44,267 nucleotides of DNA from Pseudomonas sp. PB101 (GTDB lineage Bacteria > Pseudomonadota > Gammaproteobacteria > Pseudomonadales > Pseudomonadaceae), in the NCBI RefSeq assembly GCF_009764265.1, contig NZ_RWIR01000039.1:1-44267 (forward strand). Reading direction: 5' to 3'. Position 1 is the stretch's first letter. Each line of letters begins with the position of its first letter. This document shows, in pieces, positions 1-8,470 of this stretch. Below the pieces are notes generated by a model, which was not told the DNA's origin, did not search any database, and was given only the letters and a program-made list of their open reading frames with translations. A program made the translations under genes and the position numbers.

Positions 1-256
1 TGTTCATCCGGGGATTGGCGCGCAGCGCCGTTCGACGCAGTCGAACTCATCGCATGTAGGTGCCAGCGAAGCCAACCGGAGGGCGATGCCCCCGGATGAA
101 TGCCGGAGCGAAGGAACGCCGAGCCTAAGCGAGGGGCCGGACGCCAGGGGCGAGCGCTTTTTTTGCTTACTTTTTTTGAGGCGCTTGTTAAAAAAAGTGA
201 GTCGCCGTAAGGGCGAAACCATAAGTCGCCGTTACCGCAGAAACGGATATGTACTC
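1..256 (+). repeat. Structured dispersed repeat, divergent copy A
   Basis: No credible gene lies in the first 305 bases. Positions about 103-256 align with the repeats at 37418-37686 (same strand) and 44001-44267 (opposite strand), sharing blocks such as GCCGAGCCTA, ACGCCAGGGGC, CGCCGTAAGGGCG, AACCATAAG and GCCGTTACCGCAG. The central hairpin is formed by 166-177 and 190-201, 12 pairs including one T-G wobble, with an all T/A upper stem unlike the other copies. A second small hairpin sits at 202-216. Upstream, 3-13 pairs with 90-100 and GTTCGAC/GTCGAAC pair at 31-47, giving an outer fold like that of the other copies but with different sequence. Confidence 0.8.
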
Positions 257-290
257 AATCAACCAAGAACCTGGTCGGCCCAAAGGCCGC

Positions 291-320
291 CAAGGTCAAA
301 GAAGGTCAAAGAAGGTCAAA
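291..320. repeat. Three 10-bp tandem repeats over the HvfC-like stop codon
   Basis: The unit AAGGTCAAAG or its near match occurs three times in tandem. The TGA stop of the leftward HvfC-like gene (306-308) lies inside it. Because each unit carries the same in-frame stop sequence on the minus strand, a change in copy number would hardly change the protein end. Confidence 0.7.
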
Positions 321-1070
321 CACCCCCAACACCCCCTCCCCATGCATCTGCCGCAACAACCCCAGACCACCCTCGAAAAACGCCGAAGAGCCAACCTGCC
401 CTGCCTCCACCGCCAACCCTTGCAACTGTTCACGCCCGGTCAACTCCGGAAACTCACCAACACGCAGCAACAACCGCCAAGCCAACGGACTCAACCCGGA
501 AAACCTCACACCCCAGTCCTCATCCCGACGCACCAACAACAACGTCGGCTGATCAGGCAACACATCCGGCTGATAATCCGGTCCAACCTGATGCACCGCC
601 CAGGCATAAGCCAACGGCCAGGCCAAATCCGATACCCGCAACGGCCGATCCAGCAACAACGCCGCATCACCCACAGCCAAAGGCTCGGCATCAGACTGCT
701 GCAAAGCCATTTCCACCCACTCGTAATGCGCCAGCTCCACCATGAACGGCGGCCACGCCCCCTCGTTCAACACCTCAGTCCCGGCCGCGAGAAACTCGAC
801 AAACTCCTGAGCAATCTCACCAAATTTCGGCGTGCGGGCGCGGTAGTCCCGCAGAAAGATCCGCACCAGCGAACGCCAATCCTCATCCCCGAGAATCTTC
901 ACCAACACCGGAAAAGTGCCACTGAGCAAGGACGACAGGTTGGCGAACACCAGATCGCGGTAAACCTGTGCCCGCACCGGGTCCATCTCGGTGGGTGGCG
1001 CGTTGTGCTCAGGGTCGCGCAGGTACAGGCCCATGGCGGTTTGTTGCTGCAAAAGGTTCGACTTATCCAC
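306..1070 (-). CDS. HvfC/BufC-like DUF2063 protein, partner of MNIO enzyme
   Basis: A 254-residue protein with an N-terminal DUF2063-type domain (about residues 1-110; [12 protein letters not shown] near the start, then [21 protein letters not shown]) and a less conserved C-terminal half. In known systems such proteins (HvfC, MbnC or BufC-like) bind the precursor peptide and present it to the DUF692 iron enzyme. The gene starts inside the end of the upstream DUF692 gene, an 8-base overlap (1063-1070), so the two are very likely translationally coupled. No signal peptide is visible, fitting a cytoplasmic partner. Length matches the family. The substrate peptide is not visible nearby. Family assignment is firm; the specific role is inferred from the pairing. 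Confidence 0.85.
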   Translation of the reverse strand: MDKSNLLQQQTAMGLYLRDPEHNAPPTEMDPVRAQVYRDLVFANLSSLLSGTFPVLVKILGDEDWRSLVRIFLRDYRARTPKFGEIAQEFVEFLAAGTEVLNEGAWPPFMVELAHYEWVEMALQQSDAEPLAVGDAALLLDRPLRVSDLAWPLAYAWAVHQVGPDYQPDVLPDQPTLLLVRRDEDWGVRFSGLSPLAWRLLLRVGEFPELTGREQLQGLAVEAGQVGSSAFFEGGLGLLRQMHGEGVLGVFDLL

Positions 1071-1905
1071 GGTTCAATCCCTCCTGTTGCAGGCGGCGAA
1101 TGGTCTGCAATTCGGCCACCAGCTCGGCGAATGCCGGAAAGTTGAAATCGCGCTCCAGCAAGGTCGGTTGTGCACCGACCCGCGCATAAGCCTGGGCCAG
1201 CAACGACCACACCGCCGGTTTGACCGAAGCGCCATGGGTGTCGATCTTCAAGGTCTCGGACTCGTCGAAATGCCCGGCGATATGCATCGCCACCACCCGG
1301 CCCGCATCGATACCCGCGAGAAACGCCTGCGGATCGAAACCGTGGTTGATCGAATTGACGTACACATTGTTGACGTCCAGCAGCAGGTCGCAATCAGCCT
1401 CGCGCAACACCGCATTGGTGAACGTCACCTCGTCCATGTCCTGGCGGGGCGCGGCGTAGTAGGAAACGTTTTCCACCGCCAGGCGCCGACCGAGAATGTC
1501 CTGGGCCTGACGGATACGCGCGGCGACGTGGTGCACCGCCTCTTCGGTAAACGGCAGCGGCAACAGGTCGTAGAGGTGACCGTCATCGCTGCAATAGCTC
1601 AAGTGCTCGCTGTAGAGCGGCACCTTGTAGTGGTCGAGAAAAACCCGCACCTCCTGCAGGAAACCGACGTCCAGCGGCGACGGCCCGCCCAGGGACAGGG
1701 ACAAGCCATGGCAAGACAACGGATAACGCTCGGCCAGCGCCCGCAGCGCCGCACCGTGGGCGCCGCCGATGCCGATCCAGTTTTCCGGCGCGACTTCGAG
1801 AAAATCGAAATGGCCGGCCGGGGCCGCTTGCAGGTCTTTGAGTAAACCGCGACGCAGGCCAAGCCCTGCGCTGGCCTTGGCTACGGGGGGAATGGATGTG
1901 TGCAT
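1063..1905 (-). CDS. DUF692/MNIO family peptide-modifying iron enzyme (HvfB/MbnB-like)
   Basis: A 280-residue TIM-barrel-type DUF692 protein of normal length. Members that have been studied (MbnB, HvfB, BufB, TglH) are multinuclear iron oxidases that modify cysteines in ribosomal peptides. The expected metal-ligand set is visible: EVAPEN (E37, E41), H66 in [10 protein letters not shown]100-H101 in SEHLSY, E145 in VENVS, D177/N180 in LDVNN, H208 and H212 in HIAGH, D222 and H224 in DTHG, and E251. The start at 1905 is preceded by a GGCGAG ribosome site. It is followed by the overlapping DUF2063 gene. No small precursor gene (HvfA or BufA, DUF2282-like) is found upstream, where a REP pair lies. 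The peptide acted on is therefore unknown. Confidence 0.9.
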   Translation of the reverse strand: MHTSIPPVAKASAGLGLRRGLLKDLQAAPAGHFDFLEVAPENWIGIGGAHGAALRALAERYPLSCHGLSLSLGGPSPLDVGFLQEVRVFLDHYKVPLYSEHLSYCSDDGHLYDLLPLPFTEEAVHHVAARIRQAQDILGRRLAVENVSYYAAPRQDMDEVTFTNAVLREADCDLLLDVNNVYVNSINHGFDPQAFLAGIDAGRVVAMHIAGHFDESETLKIDTHGASVKPAVWSLLAQAYARVGAQPTLLERDFNFPAFAELVAELQTIRRLQQEGLNRG

Positions 1906-2060
1906 GGTGTCGATCTCGCCAGATGTTCAAGGACGCGAGCCGGTGCCCGCCTTGAGACACAGTTAATCGAAAGGGTGTATCGGGACTGTGTTCGGCTGGG
2001 GGCGGAACAAGAGGTCACTGTGTCAGGAAGGGTTCTGGATACAGTGGAATACACGATCCC

Positions 2061-2149
2061 TGTGGGAGCGGGCTTGCCCGCGATAGCGGCCTTTCAGTGA
2101 TGGAGATGTTGGCTGACACACTGTCATCGCGGGCAAGCCCGCTCCCACA
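2061..2149. repeat. REP pair (REPIN-like)
   Basis: The arms at 2061-2084 and 2126-2149 are exact inverted copies of a 24-base REP with a GCGGGC-TTG-CCCGC core, separated by about 40 bases. It lies in the 438-base gap between the divergent DUF692 and methyltransferase genes. I see nothing else in that gap. Confidence 0.9.
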
Positions 2150-2343
2150 AGGTTTTGTGTCGAACCAGAAATTGCAGCCAAGGGACTTTCGTCGCGAGAA
2201 AAACCAGCTCACAGCCCCCGGACTAAACTTACTGCACACAGGGCCCGCTCAGCGTCCTGCACATTCCCACGACCACCGCCCAGCGGCGAACGCCTCGCCA
2301 GACAATGCCCCTGGACCGTGATCCTGCCAAAGGAGCACACGTG

Positions 2344-3390
2344 ATGGACGAGGCCAGACTCAACGATTTCATGGGCAAACTGGTGAATGACATGGGTGGC
2401 GCGGCGATGCTCGCCAACGTCATCCTCGGCGAAGAACTCGGCCTGTACCGGGCGATGGCCGACAGCCAGCCGATCACCCCCGAAACCCTTGCCCAGAGAA
2501 CCGGCTGCAACACCCGCCTGCTGCGTGAGTGGCTCAGCGCCCACGCCGCCTCCGGCTACATGGAACACCGCGACGGCCAGTTCCGCCTTCCGGAGGAACA
2601 AGCCCTGGCCCTGGCCATCGAAGATTCACCGGTCTATATCGCCGGAGGCATCGGCGTGGTCGCGTCGTTTTTCCATGACAAGGACAAGCTGGTCAACGCC
2701 ATGCGCGGCGACGGCGCCCTGCCCTGGGGCGATCACCATCCGTGCATGTTCAGCGGCACCGAACGATTCTTCCGCCCCGGCTACAAAGCCCATTTGATCG
2801 CCGAATGGCTACCGGCCCTCGACGGCGTGGTGGCCAAACTCGAAGCCGGGGCCAAAGTGGCGGACATCGGCTGCGGCCATGGCGCCTCGACGGTGATCAT
2901 GGCCCAGGCGTTTCCGGACTCGCGTTTCGTCGGTTTCGACTACCACGCGCCGTCCGTCACCGTCGCCACCCAGCGCGCCGAAGAAGGCGGCGTGTCCGCA
3001 CGCGCCCGGTTCTTCCAGGGCAACGCGAAAAGCTACCCCGGCAGCGACTACGACCTGATCTGCTATTTCGACTGCCTGCACGATATGGGCGACCCGGTGG
3101 GCGCGGCCAAACATGCCTATGAGTCGTTGAAGGACGACGGCACCGTGCTGCTGGTCGAGCCCTACGCCAATGACTTGCTCGACGACAACATCAACCCGGT
3201 CGGACGCCTGTTCTACGCCGCCTCGACCTTCATCTGCACGCCCAACTCGCTGTCCCAGGAAGTCGGCCTCGGCCTCGGCGCCCAGGCCGGCGAAGCGCGG
3301 TTGCGCAGGGTGTTCAACGAGGCCGGGTTCACGCAGTTTCGCCGAGCCACGGAAACGCCGTTCAACCTGATACTGGAGGCGCGCAAGTAA
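2344..3390 (+). CDS. Class I SAM-dependent methyltransferase with N-terminal winged-helix domain
   Basis: A 348-residue protein. The first ~100 residues resemble the winged-helix dimerisation domain found before O-methyltransferase-like catalytic domains. The SAM fold begins with VADIGCGHGAST (about residues 172-183, motif I) and continues with RFVGFDYH (acidic ribose contact) and DLICYFDCLHDMGDP. The substrate cannot be told from sequence. The start at 2344 is chosen because AAAGGAG lies 8 bases upstream; an in-frame ATG at 2305 has no such site. It stands alone between two REP pairs, so it is probably monocistronic. Close in type to the Rv2258c-like methyltransferase family (from general knowledge, not a search). 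Confidence 0.85.
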   Translation: MDEARLNDFMGKLVNDMGGAAMLANVILGEELGLYRAMADSQPITPETLAQRTGCNTRLLREWLSAHAASGYMEHRDGQFRLPEEQALALAIEDSPVYIAGGIGVVASFFHDKDKLVNAMRGDGALPWGDHHPCMFSGTERFFRPGYKAHLIAEWLPALDGVVAKLEAGAKVADIGCGHGASTVIMAQAFPDSRFVGFDYHAPSVTVATQRAEEGGVSARARFFQGNAKSYPGSDYDLICYFDCLHDMGDPVGAAKHAYESLKDDGTVLLVEPYANDLLDDNINPVGRLFYAASTFICTPNSLSQEVGLGLGAQAGEARLRRVFNEAGFTQFRRATETPFNLILEARK

Positions 3391-3401
3391 CCCCCGTAAT
3401 C

Positions 3402-3495
3402 CCTGTAGGAGCTGGCTTGCCAGCGATCGCGCAATGTCTGTCGAAAACCCGATCGACCGGACGATCGCCATCGCTGGCAAGCCAGCTCCTACAGG
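3402..3495. repeat. REP pair
   Basis: Inverted arms CCTGTAGGAGCTGGCTTGCC... at 3402-3426 and its reverse complement at 3470-3495, both with GCTGG-CTTG-CCAGC hairpin cores. It lies between the methyltransferase stop and the sirtuin start. Confidence 0.9.
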
Positions 3496-3553
3496 GGACG
3501 CGGGCGCCAGATGCTACGCTGCATGCATTCAAGTGCCCCGGGGAGTATTGGAC

Positions 3554-4396
3554 ATGCTCGACTGGCAGACCCGCAACCAACTCGACCGCCTCCATCAGCT
3601 CATGGCCGATGCGCCGTTTGCGGTGTTGACCGGTGCCGGTATCAGCACACCTTCGGGCATCCCCGATTATCGTGACAACCAGGGCGTGCGCCGGGGCCGG
3701 CAGCCGATGATGTACCAGGAGTTCCTTTCGGCCCCCGAATCCCGGCGACGCTACTGGGCGCGGGCGATGCTCGGCTGGCCGCGGGTGCGTCTGGCCCAGC
3801 CGAACGAGGCCCACGACAGCCTGGCCCGATTGCAAGGCAGGCGGCAGATCAGCGGGCTCATCACCCAGAACGTCGACACCCTGCACGACCAGGCCGGCAG
3901 CCATGACGTGATCGAGTTGCACGGCAGTCTGCACCGGGTGCTGTGCCTGGATTGCGGCCGGCACAGCGAGCGCGATTCGATCCAGCACCTGATGGAAACA
4001 CAGAATCCGTACCTGGCCGGCATCGATGCGGTGCAGGCACCGGATGGCGACACCCTGCTCGACCCGGCCTTCGAGGCCCGCTTCCAGGTCCCGCATTGCC
4101 CGCATTGCGCCGGGGTACGGATGAAACCGGACGTGGTGTTTTTCGGCGAGAACGTCGCTCAGGCCACGGCGGCCAAGGCGATGGCCACTGTGGAAAAGGC
4201 CGCGGGATTGCTGGTGGTCGGCTCGTCGCTGATGGCCTATTCGGCGTTTCGCCTGTGCCGGGCGGTGGTGGACCAGGGCAAGCCGTTGATCGCGATCAAC
4301 CTGGGCAAGACCCGGGCGGATGAGATGCTGGATATGAAGATCGAGGGGTCGTGCGAGCGGTTGTTGCCTTTACTGGCCGAACGCCTGTCTTCCTGA
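3554..4396 (+). CDS. SIR2-family NAD-dependent protein deacylase (sirtuin)
   Basis: A 280-residue sirtuin. Visible motifs in order: GAGIS (27-31), GIPDYRD (about 35-41), TQNVDTLH (about 103-110), catalytic His in ELHGS (about 121), zinc cysteines CLDC (about 131/134) and CPHC (about 182/185), VVFFGENV and VVGSSL. It removes acyl groups from lysines using NAD; the GIPDYRD form and spacing are like class II sirtuins. The open frame extends upstream to 3434 but that part reads through the REP pair; the ATG at 3554 has GGGGAG just upstream and gives a normal N-terminus. No operon partner; a REP pair follows the stop. Confidence 0.9.
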   Translation: MLDWQTRNQLDRLHQLMADAPFAVLTGAGISTPSGIPDYRDNQGVRRGRQPMMYQEFLSAPESRRRYWARAMLGWPRVRLAQPNEAHDSLARLQGRRQISGLITQNVDTLHDQAGSHDVIELHGSLHRVLCLDCGRHSERDSIQHLMETQNPYLAGIDAVQAPDGDTLLDPAFEARFQVPHCPHCAGVRMKPDVVFFGENVAQATAAKAMATVEKAAGLLVVGSSLMAYSAFRLCRAVVDQGKPLIAINLGKTRADEMLDMKIEGSCERLLPLLAERLSS

Positions 4397-4405
4397 CCCC
4401 CAAAA

Positions 4406-4499
4406 CCTGTAGGAGCCGGCTTGCTGGCGAAGGGGCCGGTACATCAAACAAAGTTGTTGGCTGACAGACCGCCTTCGCCGGCAAGCCAGCGCCTAAAGG
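4406..4499. repeat. REP pair, imperfect
   Basis: Arms at 4406-4433 (CCTGTAGGAGCCGGCTTGCT...) and 4472-4499 in inverted orientation, with a few mismatches (GCCTAAAGG instead of TCCTACAGG). It fills the gap between the convergent sirtuin and LysR genes and may act at the RNA level there. Confidence 0.85.
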
Positions 4500-4510
4500 T
4501 TCCGTGCAAT

Positions 4511-5407
4511 TCAAGTCAGTCGCTCGCCCAGATTCTCTTCCTTGAGCACATCAAACAACGCCTGCGCCGCCGCCGACAGCTCCCCACCCGGCAAGGTCAG
4601 CACCCCCAGCGCCCGCTCCACCACCGGGTCACGCAAGGTGATGCAACGTGCGCCCAGTTCGCGCATCTGCCCGGCGCACAGGGCCGGCACCGCGCTCACG
4701 CCCAGGCCACTGGCGACCATGCGCCCGACCGTCGCCAGTTGATGGCTTTCAAACTCCACCGACAACTGCATGCCGCGGGCCTGCAAGTGTTCTTCCAACA
4801 TGACCCGCACGGTGGAAGGTCGCTGCAAGGTAATGAACGGCTCCTTGAGCAGCGTCTGCCAGTCGATGGCATCGAGTTCGGCCAGCGCCGAATCCAGGGG
4901 CACCACCGCGACGAAACGATCGATGTACAGCGGCGTGAATTGCAGAGGTGAACTCATGGTCGGTTCGAACGCCACGCCCAGTTCAACCTGGCGGTCACGG
5001 ACCATTTCCAGCACTTGCTCGTTGATCACGTCGTTGACCGTCACGTTGACATTCGGATAACGCGCGCGGAAGGTCTTGAGGATCGGCGGCAGCAGGTTGC
5101 CGGCGAACGACGGCATCGCCGCCAGGGTCACGCGACCGCGCTGCAAGGTGAAGCGTTGGCGCATTTCATCCTCGACATTGTCCCAGTCGGCGATCAAGCG
5201 GCGCGCCAGCGGCAGCAGGGATTCGCCTTCGGCGGTGAGCGCCACGTTGCGCGTGTTACGGGTGAACAGGCGCCCGCCCAAGCCCTCCTCCAGCGCCTTG
5301 ATGGTCAGGCTCAGGGCCGATTGCGACAGGTGCAGGCGCTCGCAGGCCACGGCAAAGCTCAGGCTCTGGGCCACCGCCAGGAAGGCGCGGATCTGCTTGA
5401 CTGTCAT
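4511..5407 (-). CDS. LysR-family transcriptional regulator
   Basis: A 298-residue protein with a classical N-terminal winged helix-turn-helix (residues 1-60: MTVKQIRAFLAVAQ, LHLSQSALSLTIKALE, LFTRNTRNVALTAEG) and a C-terminal periplasmic-binding-like effector domain. The start is placed at MTVKQ (5407), the conserved LysR beginning; the frame continues 10 residues further to 5437. It is divergent from scoA-scoB-thiolase with 264 bases between, the usual geometry for a LysR activator of the neighbouring operon, so control of acetoacetate or short-chain acid use is a reasonable inference. I could not identify a convincing LysR box in the gap, part of which is a REP pair. Confidence 0.9.
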   Translation of the reverse strand: MTVKQIRAFLAVAQSLSFAVACERLHLSQSALSLTIKALEEGLGGRLFTRNTRNVALTAEGESLLPLARRLIADWDNVEDEMRQRFTLQRGRVTLAAMPSFAGNLLPPILKTFRARYPNVNVTVNDVINEQVLEMVRDRQVELGVAFEPTMSSPLQFTPLYIDRFVAVVPLDSALAELDAIDWQTLLKEPFITLQRPSTVRVMLEEHLQARGMQLSVEFESHQLATVGRMVASGLGVSAVPALCAGQMRELGARCITLRDPVVERALGVLTLPGGELSAAAQALFDVLKEENLGERLT

Positions 5408-5442
5408 GGGTCGCTTGGCTCCAGAATGAATGACCACTGAAC

Positions 5443-5537
5443 CCTGTAGGAGCCGGCTTGCCGGCGATAGCGATAGGGCAGGCGAAATCGATGTTGGCCT
5501 TATCCGCCGCCATCGCCGGCAAGCCGGCTCCTACAGG
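5443..5537. repeat. REP pair
   Basis: Arms 5443-5468 and 5512-5537 are inverted copies with a GCCGG-CTTG-CCGGC core. It sits in the divergent gap between the LysR gene and scoA, closer to the LysR start, leaving 5538-5671 as the likely scoA promoter region, which is clearly AT-richer. Confidence 0.9.
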
Positions 5538-5671
5538 TCTGCGTATTTCAGCATTTAATGAGCTTTATCAATCAATCCAATCTAAAAATCAACTTAACAA
5601 ATGAATCTTACAGCGAGACACTCCATCCCATTCGGCTAGCCAGCCGCCCACAAAGAATAAAAGAGGTGCAT

Positions 5672-6370
5672 ATGGCAGGTTTCGACAAGCGCGTGAGTTC
5701 CTACGAGGAAGCTCTGGCAGGTCTTGAAGACGGCATGACCGTGATCGCCGGCGGCTTCGGCCTGTGCGGGATCCCGGAGAACCTGATCGCCGAGATCAAG
5801 CGCAAGGGCACTCGCGACCTCACCGTGGTCTCCAACAACTGCGGCGTCGACGGTTTCGGCCTCGGCGTGCTGCTGACCGACCGCCAGATCAGCAAAGTGG
5901 TGGCGTCCTACGTCGGCGAAAACAAGCTGTTCGAAGAGCAACTGCTCAAGGGCGAAATCGAAGTCATCCTGACCCCGCAAGGCACCCTCGCCGAAAAAAT
6001 GCGCGCAGGCGGTGCCGGCATCCCGGCCTTCTTCACCGCCACCGGCGTTGGCACTCCGGTTGCCGACGGCAAGGAAGTGCGCGAATTCCATGGCCGCAAG
6101 TACCTGATGGAAGAGTCCATCACCGGCGACTTCGCCATCGTCAAAGGCTGGAAAGCCGACCATTTCGGTAACGTGATCTACCGTCACACCGCACAAAACT
6201 TCAACCCGCTGGCGGCCACCGCCGGCAAGATCACCGTGGTCGAAGTCGAAGAAATCGTCGAACCCGGCGAGCTGGACCCGGCGCAGATCCACACCCCTGG
6301 CATCTACGTCGACCGGATCATCTGCGGCACGTTCGAGAAGCGCATCGAACAGCGCACCGTGCGTAAGTGA
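5672..6370 (+). CDS. scoA: 3-oxoacid (succinyl-CoA:acetoacetate) CoA-transferase subunit A
   Basis: A 232-residue alpha subunit, the usual length. The glycine-rich [10 protein letters not shown] (about 26-35) and [12 protein letters not shown] are typical of SCOT-type A subunits. With subunit B it transfers CoA from succinyl-CoA (or acetyl-CoA, if AtoD-like) to acetoacetate. The start at 5672 is supported by AAGAGGTG 5-11 bases upstream and by alignment to the family N-terminus; the frame also continues upstream through non-conserved sequence. First gene of scoA-scoB-thiolase, 36 bases before scoB, divergent from a LysR regulator. Whether the donor is succinyl-CoA or acetyl-CoA is not decided by the sequence. 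Confidence 0.93.
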   Translation: MAGFDKRVSSYEEALAGLEDGMTVIAGGFGLCGIPENLIAEIKRKGTRDLTVVSNNCGVDGFGLGVLLTDRQISKVVASYVGENKLFEEQLLKGEIEVILTPQGTLAEKMRAGGAGIPAFFTATGVGTPVADGKEVREFHGRKYLMEESITGDFAIVKGWKADHFGNVIYRHTAQNFNPLAATAGKITVVEVEEIVEPGELDPAQIHTPGIYVDRIICGTFEKRIEQRTVRK

Positions 6371-6406
6371 TCCCCTGCCCCCGGACCGAATGAAGGAATA
6401 ACGACA

Positions 6407-7072
6407 ATGGCACTTTCCCGCGAACAAATGGCTCAACGCGTCGCCCGCGAAATGCAGGACGGCTTCTACGTGAACCTGGGCATCGGCATTCCGACCCTGG
6501 TCGCCAACTACATCCCCGAAGGCATGGAAGTCATGCTGCAGTCGGAAAACGGCCTGCTGGGCATGGGTCCGTTTCCCACCGAAGAAACCATCGATGCCGA
6601 CATGATCAACGCCGGCAAGCAAACCGTGACCGCGCGCATCGGCGCTTCGATCTTTTCCTCGGCCGAGTCCTTCGCGATGATCCGCGGTGGTCATGTCGAC
6701 CTGACCGTATTGGGCGCGTTCGAAGTGGACGTGCAAGGCAACATCGCCTCGTGGATGATCCCCGGCAAACTGGTCAAGGGCATGGGCGGCGCGATGGACC
6801 TGGTGGCCGGCGCCGACAACATCATCGTGATCATGACCCACGCCTCCAAGGACGGTGAGTCCAAGCTGTTGTCCCAATGCAGCCTGCCACTGACCGGCGC
6901 CGGCTGCATCAAGCGCGTGCTGACCGACCTGGCTTACCTGGAAATCGAAAACGGCGCGTTCATTCTGAAAGAACGCGCACCGGGTGTCAGCGTCGAAGAG
7001 ATCGTCGCCAAGACTGCCGGTAAACTGATCGTGCCGGACCACGTACCGGAAATGCAGTTCGCTGCCCAGTGA
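6407..7072 (+). CDS. scoB: 3-oxoacid CoA-transferase subunit B
   Basis: A 221-residue beta subunit carrying the catalytic glutamate in [10 protein letters not shown] (E about 47), which forms the glutamyl-CoA thioester. The N-terminus [13 protein letters not shown] and later [15 protein letters not shown] are typical. A GAAGGAATAA ribosome site precedes the ATG. It lies between scoA and the thiolase, with only 11 bases to the next start, so the three are one operon. Together the two subunits form the heterotetrameric cytoplasmic transferase. Confidence 0.93.
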   Translation: MALSREQMAQRVAREMQDGFYVNLGIGIPTLVANYIPEGMEVMLQSENGLLGMGPFPTEETIDADMINAGKQTVTARIGASIFSSAESFAMIRGGHVDLTVLGAFEVDVQGNIASWMIPGKLVKGMGGAMDLVAGADNIIVIMTHASKDGESKLLSQCSLPLTGAGCIKRVLTDLAYLEIENGAFILKERAPGVSVEEIVAKTAGKLIVPDHVPEMQFAAQ

Positions 7073-7083
7073 GGAATCATTCC

Positions 7084-8265
7084 ATGCAAGAAGTCGTCAT
7101 TGTTGCCGCCACGCGCACCGCGATCGGCAGCTTCCAGGGCTCGCTCGCCAATGTGTCCGCCGTCGACCTGGGCGCCGCGGTGATCCGCCAGTTGCTGGCG
7201 CAGACCGGCCTGGACCCGGCTGAAGTCGACGAAGTGATCATGGGCCAGGTGCTGACCGCCGGCGCCGGGCAGAACCCTGCGCGCCAGGCCGCGATCAAGG
7301 CCGGCCTGCCCTTCGCCGTGCCGGCCATGACCCTGAACAAGGTCTGCGGCTCGGGCCTCAAGGCCCTGCACCTGGGCGCCCAGGCGATCCGCTGCGGCGA
7401 TGCCGAGGTGATTATCGCCGGCGGCCAGGAGAACATGAGCCTGGCCAACTACGTCATGCCCGGTGCCCGCACCGGCCTGCGCATGGGTCACGCGCAAATC
7501 GTCGACACCATGATCAGCGATGGCCTGTGGGATGCGTTCAACGATTACCACATGGGCATCACCGCCGAGAACCTGGTCGAGAAGTACAGCCTGACTCGCG
7601 AGCAGCAGGATACCTTCGCTGCGGCCTCGCAGCAGAAAGCCGTGGCCGCCATCGAAGCCGGGCGCTTCGTTGATGAAATCACCCCGATCCTGATCCCCCA
7701 GCGCAAGGGCGATCCGCTGTCCTTCGCCACCGACGAGCAGCCACGGGCCGGCACCACCGCCGAATCCCTGGGCAAGCTCAAGCCGGCCTTCAAGAAGGAC
7801 GGTTCGGTGACCGCCGGCAACGCTTCGTCGCTGAACGACGGTGCCGCCGCCGTGATCCTGATGAGCGCCGAAAAGGCCAAGGCCCTCGGCCTGCCGGTAC
7901 TGGCGAAAATCGCGGCTTACGCCAACGCTGGCGTCGACCCGGCGATCATGGGCATCGGCCCGGTGTCGGCCACTCGCCGCTGCCTGGACAAGGCCGGCTG
8001 GAACATCGACCAGTTGGACCTGATCGAAGCCAACGAAGCCTTCGCCGCGCAATCGCTGGCGGTGGCCAAGGACCTGGAATGGGACTTGAACAAGGTCAAC
8101 GTCAACGGCGGCGCCATCGCCCTGGGTCACCCGATCGGTGCCTCGGGTTGCCGCGTGCTGGTGACCCTGCTGCATGAAATGCTCAAGCGCGACGCCAAAA
8201 AAGGCCTCGCCACCCTGTGTATCGGTGGTGGTCAGGGCGTGGCACTGGCGCTCGAACGAGCTTAA
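7084..8265 (+). CDS. atoB: Acetyl-CoA C-acetyltransferase (thiolase)
   Basis: A 393-residue biosynthetic-type thiolase, full length. The acylated cysteine is in [10 protein letters not shown] (about C88), the catalytic histidine in [10 protein letters not shown] (about H349) and the second cysteine in CIGGGQG (about C378). It splits acetoacetyl-CoA into two acetyl-CoA, completing acetoacetate use after ScoAB; the reverse reaction is also possible. The start ATG at 7084 has GAGGAA 8 bases upstream; an in-frame GTG at 7069 overlapping the scoB stop is less likely. Last gene of the operon, followed by two hairpins, the second a clear terminator. Confidence 0.93.
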   Translation: MQEVVIVAATRTAIGSFQGSLANVSAVDLGAAVIRQLLAQTGLDPAEVDEVIMGQVLTAGAGQNPARQAAIKAGLPFAVPAMTLNKVCGSGLKALHLGAQAIRCGDAEVIIAGGQENMSLANYVMPGARTGLRMGHAQIVDTMISDGLWDAFNDYHMGITAENLVEKYSLTREQQDTFAAASQQKAVAAIEAGRFVDEITPILIPQRKGDPLSFATDEQPRAGTTAESLGKLKPAFKKDGSVTAGNASSLNDGAAAVILMSAEKAKALGLPVLAKIAAYANAGVDPAIMGIGPVSATRRCLDKAGWNIDQLDLIEANEAFAAQSLAVAKDLEWDLNKVNVNGGAIALGHPIGASGCRVLVTLLHEMLKRDAKKGLATLCIGGGQGVALALERA

Positions 8266-8275
8266 AAGCGTTCAA

Positions 8276-8314
8276 CAGACGGCGCGGGGACCCACGAAGA
8301 TCCGTCGCCGTCTG
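8276..8314 (+). other. Inverted repeat upstream of terminator
   Basis: CAGACGGCG (8276-8284) and CGCCGTCTG (8306-8314) form a 9-pair hairpin immediately before the intrinsic terminator. It is followed by A residues rather than T, so it is not itself a terminator on the plus strand; it may protect the 3' end of the operon transcript. Confidence 0.55.
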
Positions 8315-8321
8315 AAAAAAC

Positions 8322-8357
8322 ACCCGGTGCGATGCAAATCGCACCGGGTTCTTTTTT
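8322..8357 (+). terminator. Intrinsic terminator of scoA-scoB-thiolase
   Basis: ACCCGGTGCGAT (8322-8333), loop GCAA, ATCGCACCGGGT (8338-8349): a perfect 12-pair stem followed by TTCTTTTTT. This is a textbook rho-independent terminator 57 bases after the thiolase stop. Confidence 0.95.
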
Positions 8358-8393
8358 GCCTGCGTTTTTTTCGGCCGAACCGCGTTATCGTTC

Positions 8394-8457
8394 TTCGCGA
8401 GCAGGCTCGCTCCCACAAGGGAACGCGGTCAACTGTGGGAGCGAGCCTGCTCGCGAA
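8394..8457. repeat. REP pair in tail-to-tail order
   Basis: Arms TTCGCGAGCAGGCTCGCTCCCACA (8394-8417) and its exact reverse complement (8434-8457), only 16 bases apart. The order is opposite to that of most REP pairs here (GTGGGAG ends inside, not outside). It lies between the convergent thiolase and mntH genes. The bases just before it (CGCGTTATCGTT, 8381-8392) match the interior of the composite REPs near 29 kb. Confidence 0.85.
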
Positions 8458-8470
8458 GGGGCCAGACCTG

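Noticed and set aside
5636..8175. Long minus-strand frames (468 and 413 codons) opposite scoA, scoB and thiolase
   Set aside because: Low-complexity translations antisense to three canonical enzymes.
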